Source: Perognathus longimembris pacificus
Taxonomy: Eukaryota; Chordata; Mammalia; Rodentia; Heteromyidae
Direction: 5' to 3'
DNA: 64,000 nucleotides
NCBI RefSeq assembly: GCF_023159225.1
Contig: NC_063166.1
Location: 46,307,149-46,371,148 of the forward strand
Every line of letters starts with the position of its first letter. Positions within the stretch are counted from its first letter, which is position 1. Positions 35,236 through 47,364 of this stretch are shown here, piece by piece. The translations under genes and the position numbers were made by a program. The notes below the pieces were generated by a model. That model worked only from the letters and a program-made list of their open reading frames with translations, did no database searches and had not been told where the DNA came from.

Positions 35236-35945
35236 TATTTTTTTCATTTCTTTATTATCAAAATCATGTACAGAGAAGTTATAGTTTTATGCTTAAGGCA
35301 GTGAGTATATTTCTTATCCAACTTATTACCTCCTCCCTCATTTTTCTCCTGCCTCTCCCCTCCTCATTTTCCTCTCCCCCCATGAGTTGTACAGTTTGTT
35401 TACACTATATAGTTTTGTAAGTATGGCTGTTGCATTGGCTTGTCTTTTTATCCTTTCTCTCTCACTTTTGGTATTTACTTTCCCTTCCCTAGTTCCAATA
35501 CATGTATATACAATATCCAGGTACTAAAATCAGGTACAGTGAATGAACTCCAAGTTATGGAAACAAGTAGTATATCACTGCTGTGGTTATTTTCAACATG
35601 CCATGTGAAATTATGCCCTTTTTCTTTTGTATTTCTTTCCCATGGGTTTACCCCTGATATCAGTGTGTCTTGATCTATCTCATCTCCGTTATCATTCTCC
35701 CGTCCCCCTCAACCCAACTTCTTCTCTCAATATTCCTAGTTTCCTAAAATGTACAACAAATATTATAACTGCCTTCCCTTTCCCTTGCTCTGTTCATTCC
35801 TTTACCCTGTTTCCCTTAACCATGCCCCCCTCCCCTGCATTTCAAGCACCAACTTCCTGGTATTCATTTTGTTCGATTGTGAGTTCATTTTTTCAAGGAA
35901 TGCACCATTTGAATCTCTTCTACATAAACCATAGTTAGTTTCTAC
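35236..35945 (-). mobile_element. L1-like 3' region, antisense
   Basis: TTATTATCAAAATCATGTAC AGAG ... CCATGAGTTGTACAGTTTG ... TCTCACTTTTGGTATTTAC is colinear with 62697-62960. The part after 35640 shares CATTTCAAGC and CCTGGTATTC with 50050-50100. It is therefore a longer copy of the same family. Confidence 0.6.
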
Positions 35946-35984
35946 TTAGTAATATTTATTGTCTTTTAAAATGATTAAGTATAT

Positions 35985-36150
35985 ATGTAGATACATATTC
36001 ATAATGTATATATGAACCTATGTGTTTGTATATGTGCATATGAACACATCCATGAGTGTATATACATATGCATATGAATATATACACAAATGCACAAATG
36101 TGTACATACACATATGTATGTACATATATTTGTATATATATATAAACATA
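35985..36150. repeat. AT-rich (TATG)n/(CATA)n degenerate repeat
   Basis: Irregular alternation of TATA, CATATG and GTATAT units over about 165 bases. Confidence 0.75.
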
Positions 36151-37240
36151 CACATTACCATTTTTAGGTAAAGAATTATATCAAGTATTATGCATTTAGT
36201 CATGTCTTTTATTGGAGAAGTAGAGAAGGCTTGTCTGGGAAAATCTTATACAAGTGCATGAAATCATCTTTCATTCCAAAGCATGGTTGCTCATGTACAA
36301 CTATTTCATGAGCTCTATACAACTTTCTATGGATTGATACAACATACCCCAAGACTCTCCTTGAAGGTGGGACTGTATTCTAGTCAACTTTTTATTATTC
36401 TCTCACCAAAGTACTTAATGAGTGTGTGCAAAATATATGAAAGGAATTAAATGTGTCCTCTTCATAAATAATTTTGGAAGGAAAACAAGAATAGAATGTG
36501 TATGTTGTGGTTAAAAAATAGCCTAATTGTTTATAGCAATGTTGTTTTCCCATGTCTTTGGACTCATATCTTCAAACTCTCCACTCATAGAATAGTGGAT
36601 GGAGAACTAATTAAAAATGACAAATTTTTCTTGAGTTACTTAATAAAGGACACTATTAGACAATGTATGGAGAATGTTACAAATGACTACCATAGTCACC
36701 TCTGTGCCTAACCCTGAATATAATTATAAGGTCTCTCATACACTGCTAATTTTCCCTGAGTTGTTTGATTGCTTCTTTGTAGCGAGACATAAGCTTAAAA
36801 ACATTCAAGTCAATGTCCTGATACAAAACTGTCCTTGAATTAAGTATTTTTGCTTAGCCAGACTTGTAATTAGTCTTGACTTTATTTTGTAATGAATTTA
36901 AGTTGTTTTGTTTTGATGTTTTCTAAACTCGAATATATTTCATAATTTATTTAATGAGTCTTGAATGACTTTTGACATTTATGTAAGATTACTTTATTTG
37001 TTTGAAAGGTGTTTTTCTTTAGTTTTGAATTTAAAATATGGCATATTATAGAGCAAATTCCTTTTTGAACAGTTGATAGCATATACTTATTCTTTATTTT
37101 CATCTTTATTAAAAATTCTTTGCAGTGTTTTCATTTCCTTTTTTCTGATTAAATGAGGGATTATATTGCATGCACAAACATCCTTAAAGTATAATTCACA
37201 CTGCAGATAATTATTAGAATTAGTTCATTATTTTTATTTA
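36150..37240. other. Unique AT-rich intronic stretch
   Basis: No element or exon is recognised. Confidence 0.5.
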
Positions 37241-37242
37241 TT

Positions 37243-37450
37243 ATTTTGTTCCAGAATTAGGGCTTGAACTCAAGGCCTAGGTGGTATTTCTTAGCTTTTT
37301 CACTCTAGACAAGTAGTCTAACTCTTGAGTTTCAACACTTCCTACTTTTTCGCTGGCGATAAGAGTCTCATAGAATTTCCTGCACAGGCTGGCTTTAAGT
37401 CCTTATCCTGAGATCTCAGCCTCCTGAGTAGCTAGGATTATAAGCCTGGC
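37243..37450 (-). mobile_element. 7SL-like/Geo chimeric SINE
   Basis: AGGGCTTGAACTCAAGGCC ... CTCTTGAGTTTCAAC ... GCGATAAGAGTCTCATAG ... CTCAGCCTCCTGAGTAGC follows the antisense order of the family. Confidence 0.75.
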
Positions 37451-37521
37451 AAATTCATTGTTCTTTGTTTTATCTTCTCTTAATCTTTATATATAATACA
37501 TATATAATACTATATATATTC

Positions 37522-37615
37522 TTTTTTAACTTAAATTTTATTGTAAAAGTTATGTACAGAGAGGTTACAGTTGTGTAAGTAAGGTAATGAGTATATTACC
37601 TTTTGAACAGTATAT
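37522..37615 (-). mobile_element. L1-like 3' end, short fragment
   Basis: TTATTGTAAAAGTTATGTAC AGAGAGGTTACAGTTGTG matches the start of the 35236 and 62691 copies and then stops. Confidence 0.6.
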
Positions 37616-37866
37616 ATATTTTCTGCTTACAAAATTCAAACAGGTTCATTTGAAAAGATTGGAAGGGTCAGAATAAGGATGCAAACTTCACTATTCCTTA
37701 TAGATCCATCAGGAGAATGGAAGCTGGCATCCTTTGTCATCAACAGGCACAATGTAAATGTAACTGCCATCTCTCTTCATTCTAAATACATACACAGCAT
37801 GAGGGTAGCTCATTAGAGAATGCACTTAGGAAGGATGGGGTGTGTTTCTTTGGGTTCAATTCCTAT

Positions 37867-37868
<2 letters not shown>

Positions 37869-37906
<38 letters not shown>

Positions 37907-37922
37907 TAGTGTGTATATATAC

Positions 37923-37976
<54 letters not shown>
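37869..37976. repeat. (CA)n (TA)n (GA)n compound microsatellite
   Basis: A CA block (37869-37902), a TA block (37914-37944) and a GA block (37945-37976) follow one another. Confidence 0.95.
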
Positions 37977-37978
<2 letters not shown>

Positions 37979-38119
37979 AAACTCCTGAATCCAGTTTTCC
38001 AGAATTTAAATTCTGTTCTCACATTTTATCAGAGTTAAACCTTGGTTATGGTATTTAAGGTCTCTGTCATTCACCATTTGTTCTGAAACTAAATCTCCTG
38101 AGTTTATCACCCACCCTCC

Positions 38120-38330
38120 CATCTGTATTGAGGGCTTGACCACAGGGCCTTGAGCTCATTGAGTTTGGTTGCCCACAGGTAGTACCTAAGCTATGTCTCC
38201 CAGTCCAACTTTTTACTAGACAACTGGAGATGGCATCTCAAGGAAATTTTTGCCAGAGTTGGCATTGAGCCTCAATTTTCCAGGCTTCAGCCTCCTGAGA
38301 ACATGAGATTACAGGCCTAAGCCACTGGCA
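38120..38330 (-). mobile_element. 7SL-like/Geo chimeric SINE, decayed
   Basis: GAGGGCTTGACCACAGGGCC ... AACTGGAGATGGCATCTCAA ... CAGCCTCCTGAGAACATGAG ATTACAGGCCTAAGCCACTGGC. Confidence 0.7.
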
Positions 38331-38334
38331 CCTG

Positions 38335-38965
38335 ATAATCATATATTTTTAAGTCAAAGATATCAGGCCCATAGCGATTCCAAATAAATGTGTTAGAATT
38401 GCTTTATATTAACCCTACTTATATCAACATTTCAATTTAATCTTATGGAAAAATCTGCATTTATATCACATTAAAACTAGTTTTATTTACCAGCGTGATT
38501 TAAAATGCAAAAAATGATAATGGGTAACTAATTATTAATTTAGAAATAAGCTGACAATGGCTTTGCATTCTCTTTAGATACCATGATGTCATGGTGAGTG
38601 AAATTTGTCTATTAATTTACAAAATAAGTAATTCTTGTTTTTAAATAACATTGGTAAGGGAAGTGTAAGTAGTTTCAGATTCTCTCTGAGCAAACAGTGA
38701 TCTTTTTGCAATGACCTTCTGTGTTGGGCTCTTCTGTTGCTTCCTCCCAGGCAATGAGTGAGGGGAACAGATTTCTTCCAGATAATTAAAGTGTTATCTT
38801 TCTGAAATGGGATTATAATCTAAGATAACTCAATTTTTAGTAAAAAAAAAAATCATATGATATTAACAAAATATGACCCCAGAACAATGTACTTTGAAAG
38901 TCTGCTGGGGAGCAGAACTTTTGACATCATATCTCATCTTGAACAATGAGTAAGATTATTTTCTG
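38335..38965. other. Unique intronic stretch
   Basis: No exon or element is recognised. Confidence 0.5.
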
Positions 38966-38967
38966 AG

Positions 38968-39206
38968 AAAAATGGAGGGGGAAGGGGGAGAAAGAGGGTA
39001 GAGAGGAAGGAAAGAAGGAGGGAAGTAGGGAAGGAGAGAGGAGGGAAGAAGAGAGGCAGGGAAGAAGGAAGGAAGGGATGGAGGGAGGGAGGAAGGGAAA
39101 AAGGAAGGGAGGGAAGGAGGAAGGGAGTGAGGGAGAGAGGGAAGAAGGAAGGAAAGAGAAAAATGAAGGAAAGAACAAAAAGAAAGAAAGAACAAAAGAA
39201 AAAGGA
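38968..39206. repeat. (GGAA)n/(GGGA)n purine-rich repeat
   Basis: Irregular GGAA/GGGA/GAAA units run up to the insertion point of the young SINE at 39207. The Pro-Ser-Phe-rich frames on the minus strand are translations of it. Confidence 0.92.
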
Positions 39207-39410
39207 GGGGCTGGGGATATAGCCTAGTGGCAAGAGTGCCTGCCTCGGATACACGAGGCCCTAGGTTCGATTCCCCAGCACCACATATGCAGAAAACGGC
39301 CAGAAGCGGCGCTGTGGCTCAAGTGGCAGAGTGCTAGCCTTGAGCGGGAAGAAGCCAGGGACAGTGCTCAGGCCCTGAGTCCAAGGCCCAGGACTGGCCA
39401 AAAAAAAAAA
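39207..39410 (+). mobile_element. IDL-Geo SINE, young, intact Pol III boxes
   Basis: This is a complete dimer with poly-A tail and AAAAGAAAAAGGA-like repeats on each side. The A box TAGCCTAGTGG (39220-39230) and B box GGTTCGATTCC (39264-39274) both fit tRNA-type consensus. By eye it differs from the 34094 copy at two positions over about 190 bases. It retains CpGs in GGATACACGAGG, AACGGCCAGAAGCGGCGC and GAGCGGGAAG. Confidence 0.96.
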
Positions 39411-39544
39411 AAGAAAAAGGATATAATTCATAGGTCAAGTAGTAAAGAGAAAACACTAATACATAAATTTCCCTCTAAAGGGACTGACCCTGTCATTCTC
39501 TCAGAAACCGCTTCTACTTCCCCTTGTAAGCTATATCTCACTTT

Positions 39545-39550
39545 GTGTAT

Positions 39551-39588
<38 letters not shown>
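39545..39588. repeat. (GT)n microsatellite
   Basis: About 20 GT units. Confidence 0.94.
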
Positions 39589-39778
39589 TTTCCATTTTTG
39601 AGGGAGAAATTTAAAATATAGATATGTCTGAAGGAAAAGAGGAGTCTAATAACATTTTTAAGGAAAACAATTACTTTCAAATAAGTATTGTAGAATATAT
39701 TCTAATAAGTATCCTATTATTATTATTATATTACCACATTATAATATCATATATAAAGGTGTATGCTGTGTGTGTCTG

Positions 39779-39810
39779 TGTGAGAGAGAGATGGGACAGA
39801 GAGATAACAT

Positions 39811-39873
<63 letters not shown>
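39779..39873. repeat. (GA)n microsatellite
   Basis: GA runs with a 30-base interruption, then about 25 uninterrupted units. Confidence 0.95.
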
Positions 39874-39876
<3 letters not shown>

Positions 39877-39879
39877 CCA

Positions 39880-40915
39880 GAACTGAATACCAAACCTTCA
39901 GATATCTGGGATGTGCCATTTCTTACATTCTTACAAATTATATACACATGTATCATGTATATACATAAAAGCAAGGTATGAATAATGATAGTGAGACTGC
40001 AACCAGACATTTATGTAAACATGCTTGCGGTCTTTGGTATGTATGTGTTCTTTGCTCCCCTGGCCACTATGCAGGTGGTATACTCTCCACTGTGCATCTC
40101 TGCTTTCACTCCTTGCAGTTGAAATGCTGAACTGATTAACATGTAGAAAATGTTTTCCTATTTGCCACACTTTGCCAAATACAAGGAAATGGCATCCCTA
40201 AACACTTCTTGCCTAGAATTATGATCAGCCTTCCTGCCAGGTGTTTTGAGGCCTAGATTTTTCTCTTTGCTCTCCCAGTTTTAATTTTATTTGTGAAAAT
40301 TAAATTTTGTTACAGGCTTTACCTGAAATTCTCCACATGTTCTGTGGTTCCTTAGAAGTTAATCAAATGAAACTGTTATTAATTTTGTAAAAACATTTTT
40401 GATAGTTAGACCTTCCAGTAGACATTCTTTCTTTCATCCCTCCTTTCTTTCCTTTCTTTAAAGGTAAAGAATGATTATAATTTTCCCACATATAACTTTT
40501 CCCCATGGTTAGGCCCTGCACTTTTCATTATGTAAACTGTTTCCAACACTAAGGACTTCACTTCTAAAAGGAGAAGGCAGAAGCTGCTCTACTGCCTTCT
40601 CCTTGCTTATCTGTGTTTCAAATCTTGAAGGTTTTACAAATAAGCCCACAGCTCAAAGATGAGTATTGCATATCTTTCAAGATTGACAGGTATTTCATTT
40701 CTGTGATATATCAAATCATAAATGTGATTCTTTGCTGGATAATCTCACCCTGGAAATTTCCATATCTGTGACCTGGATATATACTCCTGCAAACTTTTAA
40801 CAGCCAAATTCGCTTACGTTACTATACTTTGGTGTGATAACGCATGCCCAACCTCCATTCTAGAGATCAGGTTGTCCTACTTTGTTATAGGAATGTAACT
40901 TCTTTTCTTTCCTTT
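39880..40915. other. Unique intronic stretch
   Basis: No exon or element is recognised. Confidence 0.5.
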
Positions 40916-40917
40916 AC

Positions 40918-40990
40918 TTGCCTTTCTTCTTCCTTCCTTCCTTCCTTCCTTCCTTGCTTCCTTCCTTTCTTTCTTCCTTCTTTCCTTCTA
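40918..40990. repeat. (TTCC)n repeat
   Basis: About 15 imperfect CTTC units. Confidence 0.9.
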
Positions 40991-41319
40991 ATATGAGACT
41001 TTTCATCAGGACCCTAGATCTGAGGTTGTTACTGTTTTCATTTGTTTGCCCCCATAAAGAATAAAAGAAATATGATGAAAGGGAAAGATGAGTTTGTTTG
41101 GGATTTGATTAAATTGACAAAGCAGCTAACTTGTCCTCTCAGACTCCAGTCCTGACAATGAAAAACTGTCCATGCAAAACAAAAGCCAAGGACATATACA
41201 TATACAGACTCAACTAGGCAGTGGGCAGGAGTCTGGGAGAAAGAGCCTTAAAGTTTGGGAAGCCAGAGGATGTTGACTTTTGGATACTAGAAGTAAAAAA
41301 AGACACTTAAGAAATGTTT

Positions 41320-41545
41320 TTGTGCCAGTACTGGGAATTGAACTCAGGGCCTGCACTCTGTCCCTGAGCTTTTTGCTCAAGGTAAATGGTCTACCACTTA
41401 AGCCACAGTTCTTCATTGGGGTTTCTGGTGGTTAAATGGACATAGGATTCTCACAGGACTTTCCTCCCTGGGCTGGCTTCCAACCACAATATCAGATCTT
41501 AGTCTCCTGAGTAGTTAGGATTCGAGCCATCAACATCCACCTTAT
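41320..41545 (-). mobile_element. 7SL-like/Geo chimeric SINE
   Basis: TGTGCCAGTACTGGGAATTG AACTCAGGGCC ... ACCACTTAAGCCACAG ... TTCTCACAGGACTTTCC ... CTCCTGAGTAGTTAGGATTC gives a complete antisense dimer. Confidence 0.8.
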
Positions 41546-41549
41546 ACTT

Positions 41550-41745
41550 TTTTTTTTTAACTTGGTACCTTTTACGTACTAGGCAAGGCTCTAGCACTTG
41601 AAACAAACCCCAGCTTTTATGTTTGTATTTTTTTTTTATAAGTCCTGGTCTTGCCTTCTTTACCCTGGCCAGCCTGGAACTCTTCCTGTCTCTACACCCC
41701 TAGTAGCTAGGATTGCAGGCATGCATGATGGCTATGTGCTTGGCT
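41550..41745 (-). mobile_element. Decayed SINE fragments (ID-like and B1-like)
   Basis: TTAACTTGGTACC ... AGGCAAGGCTCTAGCACTTG resembles an antisense tRNA-type SINE. It is followed by TCCTGGTCTTGCC ... CTAGGATTGCAGGCATGC, a B1-like monomer. Confidence 0.5.
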
Positions 41746-41826
41746 TGAAAAAGACAATTTTATATTTTTAAAATTCTAACTTTGAGGAAATGACCAACAT
41801 TTTTCGTTAACCAAATACAGAATGAT

Positions 41827-42043
41827 GGGGCTGGGGATATGGCCTAGTGGCAAGAGTGCTTGCCTCATATACATGAGGCCCTGGGTTCAATTCCCCAGCA
41901 CCACATATACAGAAAACGGCCAGAAGGGGCGCTGTGGCTCAAGTGGCAGAGTGCTAGCCTTGAGCAAAAAGAAGCCAGGGACAGTGCTCAGGCCCTGAGT
42001 CCAAGCCCCAGGACTGGCAAAAAAAAAACAAAAAAAAAAAAAA
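41827..42043 (+). mobile_element. IDL-Geo SINE with 10-base target duplication
   Basis: A complete dimer, GGGGCTGGGGATATGGCC TAGTGG ... GGTTCAATTCCCC ... GGGGCGCTGTGGCTCAAGTGG ... CCAGGACTGG with A-rich tail. ACAGAATGAT flanks it at 41817-41826 and 42044-42053. It has CAAAAAGAAGCC where the young subfamily has CGGGAAGAAGCC. Confidence 0.95.
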
Positions 42044-42059
42044 ACAGAATGATCTTGTG

Positions 42060-42570
42060 CTTTCTGACATCATCTACAACTTCTCAGTACCTTCTTTGTG
42101 ACTGTTGTAAGGACCAGCTTTCTCTGTTTCCATAGTAACAGGTGATGCTAGCGGGCACTCAACTCACAGATCTGAATAAGGTGTCATTTTTAAAAATCAC
42201 TAATATGTATTTATTAGTTAAACACCTGGAGATTTCAACCAGAAAACTCTTGCTTTCCTTGATCATACTTTACCAGAATTGATGTATCTGGTTGGAGATA
42301 TTTGGATAAAGAGGGTGGGGGTAGGTGAGCATCTAGTAGATTTTTTTTAACCTGAAAATGCTTCTGTTTTTTAATCCAACCAACTCCTTAAGCAAGTGTT
42401 TTTCTTCTATAAAATTACATAGAGTCAAGCTTTCATCAAGGAAAAAGAGGTCCCATCTACTTTGTGTATGTGAGGGGGCATGATTTAACTAGAACTGAAG
42501 TTGAGACTTCACATTTACATAAGTGTCCTCTTACTTGAGCCAGGCCCCTTATCTTCTTTGTAATGTTTGT
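42060..42570. other. Unique intronic stretch
   Basis: No exon or element is recognised. Confidence 0.5.
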
Positions 42571-42574
42571 TCAT

Positions 42575-42805
42575 TTATGTCAGGTAGGGTTTCTTGCTAA
42601 TGTACCTAGGGTTAGCCTCCAAATAGCAGCCTCCTATCTCCTCTTCCTGAGTAGTTGGAAACACCATCATGTACCATTATGCTTGTCTTTTTTTAATTTT
42701 TTTAGATAGGGTCTCAGCTTACTAACTTTTGCCTAGGGTAGCCTTATATGGAGATCCTCATTTCTCTTCCTCTTCCAGTAGCCCAAGTATATCAGCATGA
42801 CTAGT
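42575..42805 (-). mobile_element. Two tandem B1-like SINE monomers
   Basis: TCAGGTAGGGTTTCTTGCTA ... CTGAGTAGTTGGAAACACC and TTTTAGATAGGGTCTCAGC ... CCTAGGGTAGCCTTATATGG are two antisense B1-like copies separated by a T-rich link. Confidence 0.6.
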
Positions 42806-42809
42806 CCCA

Positions 42810-44560
42810 TGATTCTAACTAACTATATCTTTCCTTTAGGCTATTTCCCAAGCAGGGCATCTGGGGTCTAAATATTATGGTCATAGATGGCTCTAGAGCC
42901 CAAGTACTGCCTAATACAGACATATACCCATTCTGATGGCTCAAGTGGAAATTATCTTCTGGATAAGCCCTGGGCACATTGTAACAACCTAGATTCCTCT
43001 TCACTAATGTGCTATGAGGTTCTTGAAAATACTTTCCTCCATGGGTCACATCTATTTGTCATCTGAGCAAATTGGTAAAGATTGTGTCCTGGCTCTACAA
43101 GAACTGGGGGTTGGAGTACACAGTGGCCTGAGGGCCCTTCATCTAGAGAATTTAGAATTCAGTGCTGACATTTATCATGTGGAAGATTTTCACACAAAAC
43201 ACAAACACAAGCCAAACCTTAATGGTTTTGAAATAAAAGTTTAGAAACATTCTTTTATACCGCTAATGCCATAAGCTATAGTCATCTTCCACTGGAGCCT
43301 CAGCCCTCCCTCTGAAGCTACAAGGCTCCTGCCAGCTCTCCCTGCTGACTTCCTTCTCTACAGAAATTGGTGGAGCAGATCAGATGAAATGCTTTGTTAC
43401 CTTTCTGTTAGTGCTCCAGCTCCTGAACTGGATCCTTCCTGTTCATTCAGTTCCTGTTCATTCAGAGGTGGCTTTTATTGCTTCTCTCTAGCCCAGTCTA
43501 TCTGACTAATCCTGTAGAAATCTGACTGTGGTGGTCACAAATCCTCACAATGCTGCCCAATGAATGAACAAAACAGGCCAATGCCAAGTCACATTTATGT
43601 ATCTAGTGTTTCAAGTAACCATTCTTTCAGGTACCCCTCTGAGGATATAGGGATTATTTCTTAAACACTGAACATTTCTCCTTAACAAACATATTGATCT
43701 CCATGTAGTTTTGTCTTCATGGCTGTGCCTGTGGTATTACCAATATGTAATTTTGAGTAGTAAGGGGTCGTATTTTTTCTGGACATAAAGAAAAACAACC
43801 AAGAACAGAAACAACAACAAAACATAAAAAGTCCAGTGGTTAAAAAAGGATATGACAGGTAAGACAACAGTGCCTGAAGGGAATGGTGCTCTATCTCTAA
43901 GGAATGGTAGACAGCAACTAAGAGTGACAGAAAGACTAGAAGTGTCATAGGACCATTCACCAGAGCATAGCTCAGAAGTGGAAGAAAGAGCCCTTCTATT
44001 CCTTTCTTCCTTGGGAAAAATTCTAACATAAGCCACCCATCTTGAAGGGATTTTTTTCTCATCTGGAGCTATAACCCTGGCCTAGATGTTCAGGCAGTTT
44101 CAGAGGATAAATTTTGCCATTCCTTTCACATAAAAACCCCAGAAAAGGACCAGAAGTCCAAAGAAATATATGAAAGTGAGATTAGTTCTGGATTGAGCAC
44201 CCCTTTTGTGTCTTTAATGAGAATGTCCACTTGGTTGTTTCTGTTCTTCGCTGGCTATGTTGATTAGTTTTCTTAATCACTGCTATTGTAAAATCAGCTT
44301 CCAAGAAGGATTTGGAGTACCTTTATTCTGCCATGAGCAGTGTGTACATGGTTGGTTTTATTCGTTGCCTTAGTCCTCTGGCTGCTTTGATCTCAGTCAG
44401 CCATTGCTGACTGGACTTCAAGTAGAGTTGAAGGTCCCCTTTCATTCACTGAGTCAACACATCCTACTCTATGCCAGATACTGATCCCAGTATTAGAATT
44501 AATATACAAAGTAGGGAAATGCAATCATAATTGTGTGACTTGTATAATAGTTGGATGGCA
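42810..44560. other. Unique intronic stretch, no gene seen
   Basis: The minus open frames at 43682-44062 contain a hydrophobic run but resemble no known gene. A 15-base unit, TTCCTGTTCATTCAG, is duplicated in tandem at 43436-43465. Confidence 0.45.
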
Positions 44561-44567
44561 GTGGGTT

Positions 44568-44570
<3 letters not shown>

Positions 44571-44617
<47 letters not shown>
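44571..44617. repeat. (TG)n microsatellite
   Basis: About 23 uninterrupted TG units. Confidence 0.96.
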
Positions 44618-44619
<2 letters not shown>

Positions 44620-44620
<1 letters not shown>

Positions 44621-46200
44621 ACTACGTGGTCTAAATTTTGAACTTTGCTAAAGACTGACTCATCTACATTACCAAAGGATCCAGTGATTGGAGAGACATG
44701 AGCCAGATGACTTAACACTAAAGGCATGAGGCAGGCAGGCAATTTTCTGTCTTTCATACAGGAAGCTAACCAAATAGATGCAGTTGATGTGATGATAAAA
44801 CATAAAAACAACCATATGAAAGTCTCAATTACCCATGTAGTAAGCACTCAATAAAAAGCAGCTGTTGCTTTCTTGGTGTGAGTGCTGAATATGATAGGAA
44901 GTGCCTCCTATCAACATGTTAGCACAAAGGCATAGGCTAGAGCATCCCTCTGTAATGAAAAAGTCTTCTTAGTGTGTCTCCTCAAGTCCCACAGCAGGAC
45001 ACAGCTCAACTTAGTCACAGCTCCTAAAATTGCAAGTCATTCAGACTCACTTTGTACCTCTTGAGGTGGAGGAAGCATACTCACAATTTTGTTCTTTGGG
45101 AAACCTGTTGATTATTTTTTTTGAGGAGAAGGGAGATGCAATCACAGGTAAGGGGTATAACTTCCATACTTACTCCTTACCATTAACTTAACACATGATC
45201 CATTTGCCCATAAAGCCTGAAAGATTCCTTTACAGCATCAAATACTAATTATACACACAGGAAAACAAAGACCACAAGTAATGGGAATGTCATGTTTTTC
45301 TCTAGTTTACATGGAGAAAACAACTACAGCATGACTTTTCTGACTATTTAAAAAATCAGATACCATTAAAAGCTGCACTTTTCTTTGCTTTTGTTCACTT
45401 TTTGGAAGTGTCTCTTCCTTTCTTCTTTTCTCTGAGAAAGGCTCTAATAGCTCAAACATTTAGCTCCCACTCCTGTACTTGTAACTGCGTCATATTTCCT
45501 AATTTTCATTGTTTAACAATGACAGATGCTTTAAAAAAAGTCCTGTAGGAATGAAGGAGAAAGGAGTTCATGTCAAATATGCCAATTATTTTTGAAAAAT
45601 TAATATTTCTTCTAACCAGTAAAAAATACTTTTTATCATGATAAAGTGATGAGGAATTTTATACTTCTGAACCATTTAAACCAGGATAGGAAATATGAAT
45701 TTGGTGTTAAGTTTTTGTTCCATTTCAAGATATCTCCAGTATGAGTAACTGAAAATGAATAATATGGGATATTTTCTTGACAGGAAGACAAAAAGCATTT
45801 TTTTAGAAATATTAAATTGAGTTGAATTTAGAGGAAGCAGGAGTTCTGGCATGTGGGAACAAAGCAAAAGGCTCATTGTATTTTACTTTCCTGTTTTAAA
45901 AAGTATTATTCTTCGTGTACTCAAACACAGGACAGTGATACTGAGAGGAAAACCCAGGTTACCCTGGGAATCCTAGAAGATTTGGTTATTTAAGATGCCT
46001 GGTTTCGCCAAGTTACCTACTGAATAACAATTCACAAAGTTCCAGTATTTGGAAAGGTATCAAGTGAAATCTGACTTAGAATGACAGTGCTGCTTAAGAG
46101 ATCCTGGAATACAGGATCACGGAGACAAACTTGAATCTGAATGTTACATGTGATGTAATACCAGTGTATAACCTAACCAGTTGTTTAATATTTTAAAAAA
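44620..46200. other. Unique intronic stretch
   Basis: No exon or element is recognised. Confidence 0.5.
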
Positions 46201-46204
46201 TCCT

Positions 46205-46445
46205 GCCAGGTGTGAGTGGCTCTTGCCTGTAAACCTAGCTACTCAAGAGACTGAGATCTGAAGATCATGGTTTGAAGCCAATGAGGCAAGAATGTTCATG
46301 AGACTCTTATCTTCCATTAGCCACCTAAAGCCAGAAGTGGAACTATGGCTCAAGTGGTAGTATTTTAGCCTTGAGCAAAAAAGCTCAGAGACAGTGCTCA
46401 GGCCCCGTGTTCCATGTTCGGGAATCACATAGGCATGTGTCCCAC
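46205..46445 (+). mobile_element. 7SL-like/Geo chimeric SINE
   Basis: GCCAGGTGTGAGTGGCTCTT ... CTAGCTACTCAAGAGACTG ... GAGACTCTTATCTTCCATTA ... GAAGTGGAACTATGGCTCAA ... GACAGTGCTCAGGCCCC is a nearly complete dimer. Confidence 0.82.
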
Positions 46446-46817
46446 ATAACCTCTGAAAGACAAAAAACATAGGGAAGACTCATATTCCTTGAAAAAAAAA
46501 AAAGAGCACTATGTGTTTTGCATGTGTAGGACAGAAACTGGACAGATAGGTAGCAGACAATCTTACAACATTTTGATAGCTATGGCATACGGACATTGAG
46601 GACTCCTGGAAAGATTGAGCATAATGGATAGAAGCTTCCATGAAACTGAAGTATAAAATCAGGGGCAATCATCCATCCATCTTCAAAAAACTCATTCATG
46701 CAGTTTTTCCTTAGTGTTTGCTGGTTGCAAGGAAGAAGATAGTGGTCCACTATATATATATATATCACTTGCAACATTCTGTGAATCAATTGCTTAGATT
46801 AGGTAAATGTGGTCTAG

Positions 46818-47028
46818 ATCTCCTTTATAATCCTAGCTACTCAGGAGGCTGTGATCTGAGGATCATGATTGGAAGCCAGTGAGGGGAGAACAGTCTGCGA
46901 GACTATCTCCAATTAACCACCTGAAAACCAAAAATAGAGCTGTGGCTCAAAGTGGTAGAGAGCTAGCCTTGAACAAAATTGCTCAGGGACAGCACCCATA
47001 CCCTGAGTTCAATCCTTACACCTCACAC

Positions 47029-47029
<1 letters not shown>
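46818..47029 (+). mobile_element. 7SL-like/Geo chimeric SINE with expanded tail
   Basis: ATCCTAGCTACTCAGGAGGC ... CTATCTCCAATTAACCACC ... AGAGCTGTGGCTCAAAGTGG ... CTCAGGGACAGCACCC ends in a long GAAA tract. Confidence 0.82.
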
Positions 47030-47360
<331 letters not shown>

Positions 47361-47364
47361 AATG

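Noticed and set aside
38927..39254. Pro/Ser/Phe-rich minus-strand frames
   Set aside because: Translation of a GGAA/GGGA purine repeat in antisense.
43682..44062. 126-residue hydrophobic minus-strand frame as a membrane protein gene
   Set aside because: Intronic AT-rich DNA with an overlapping second frame, no splice sites and no resemblance to a known family.
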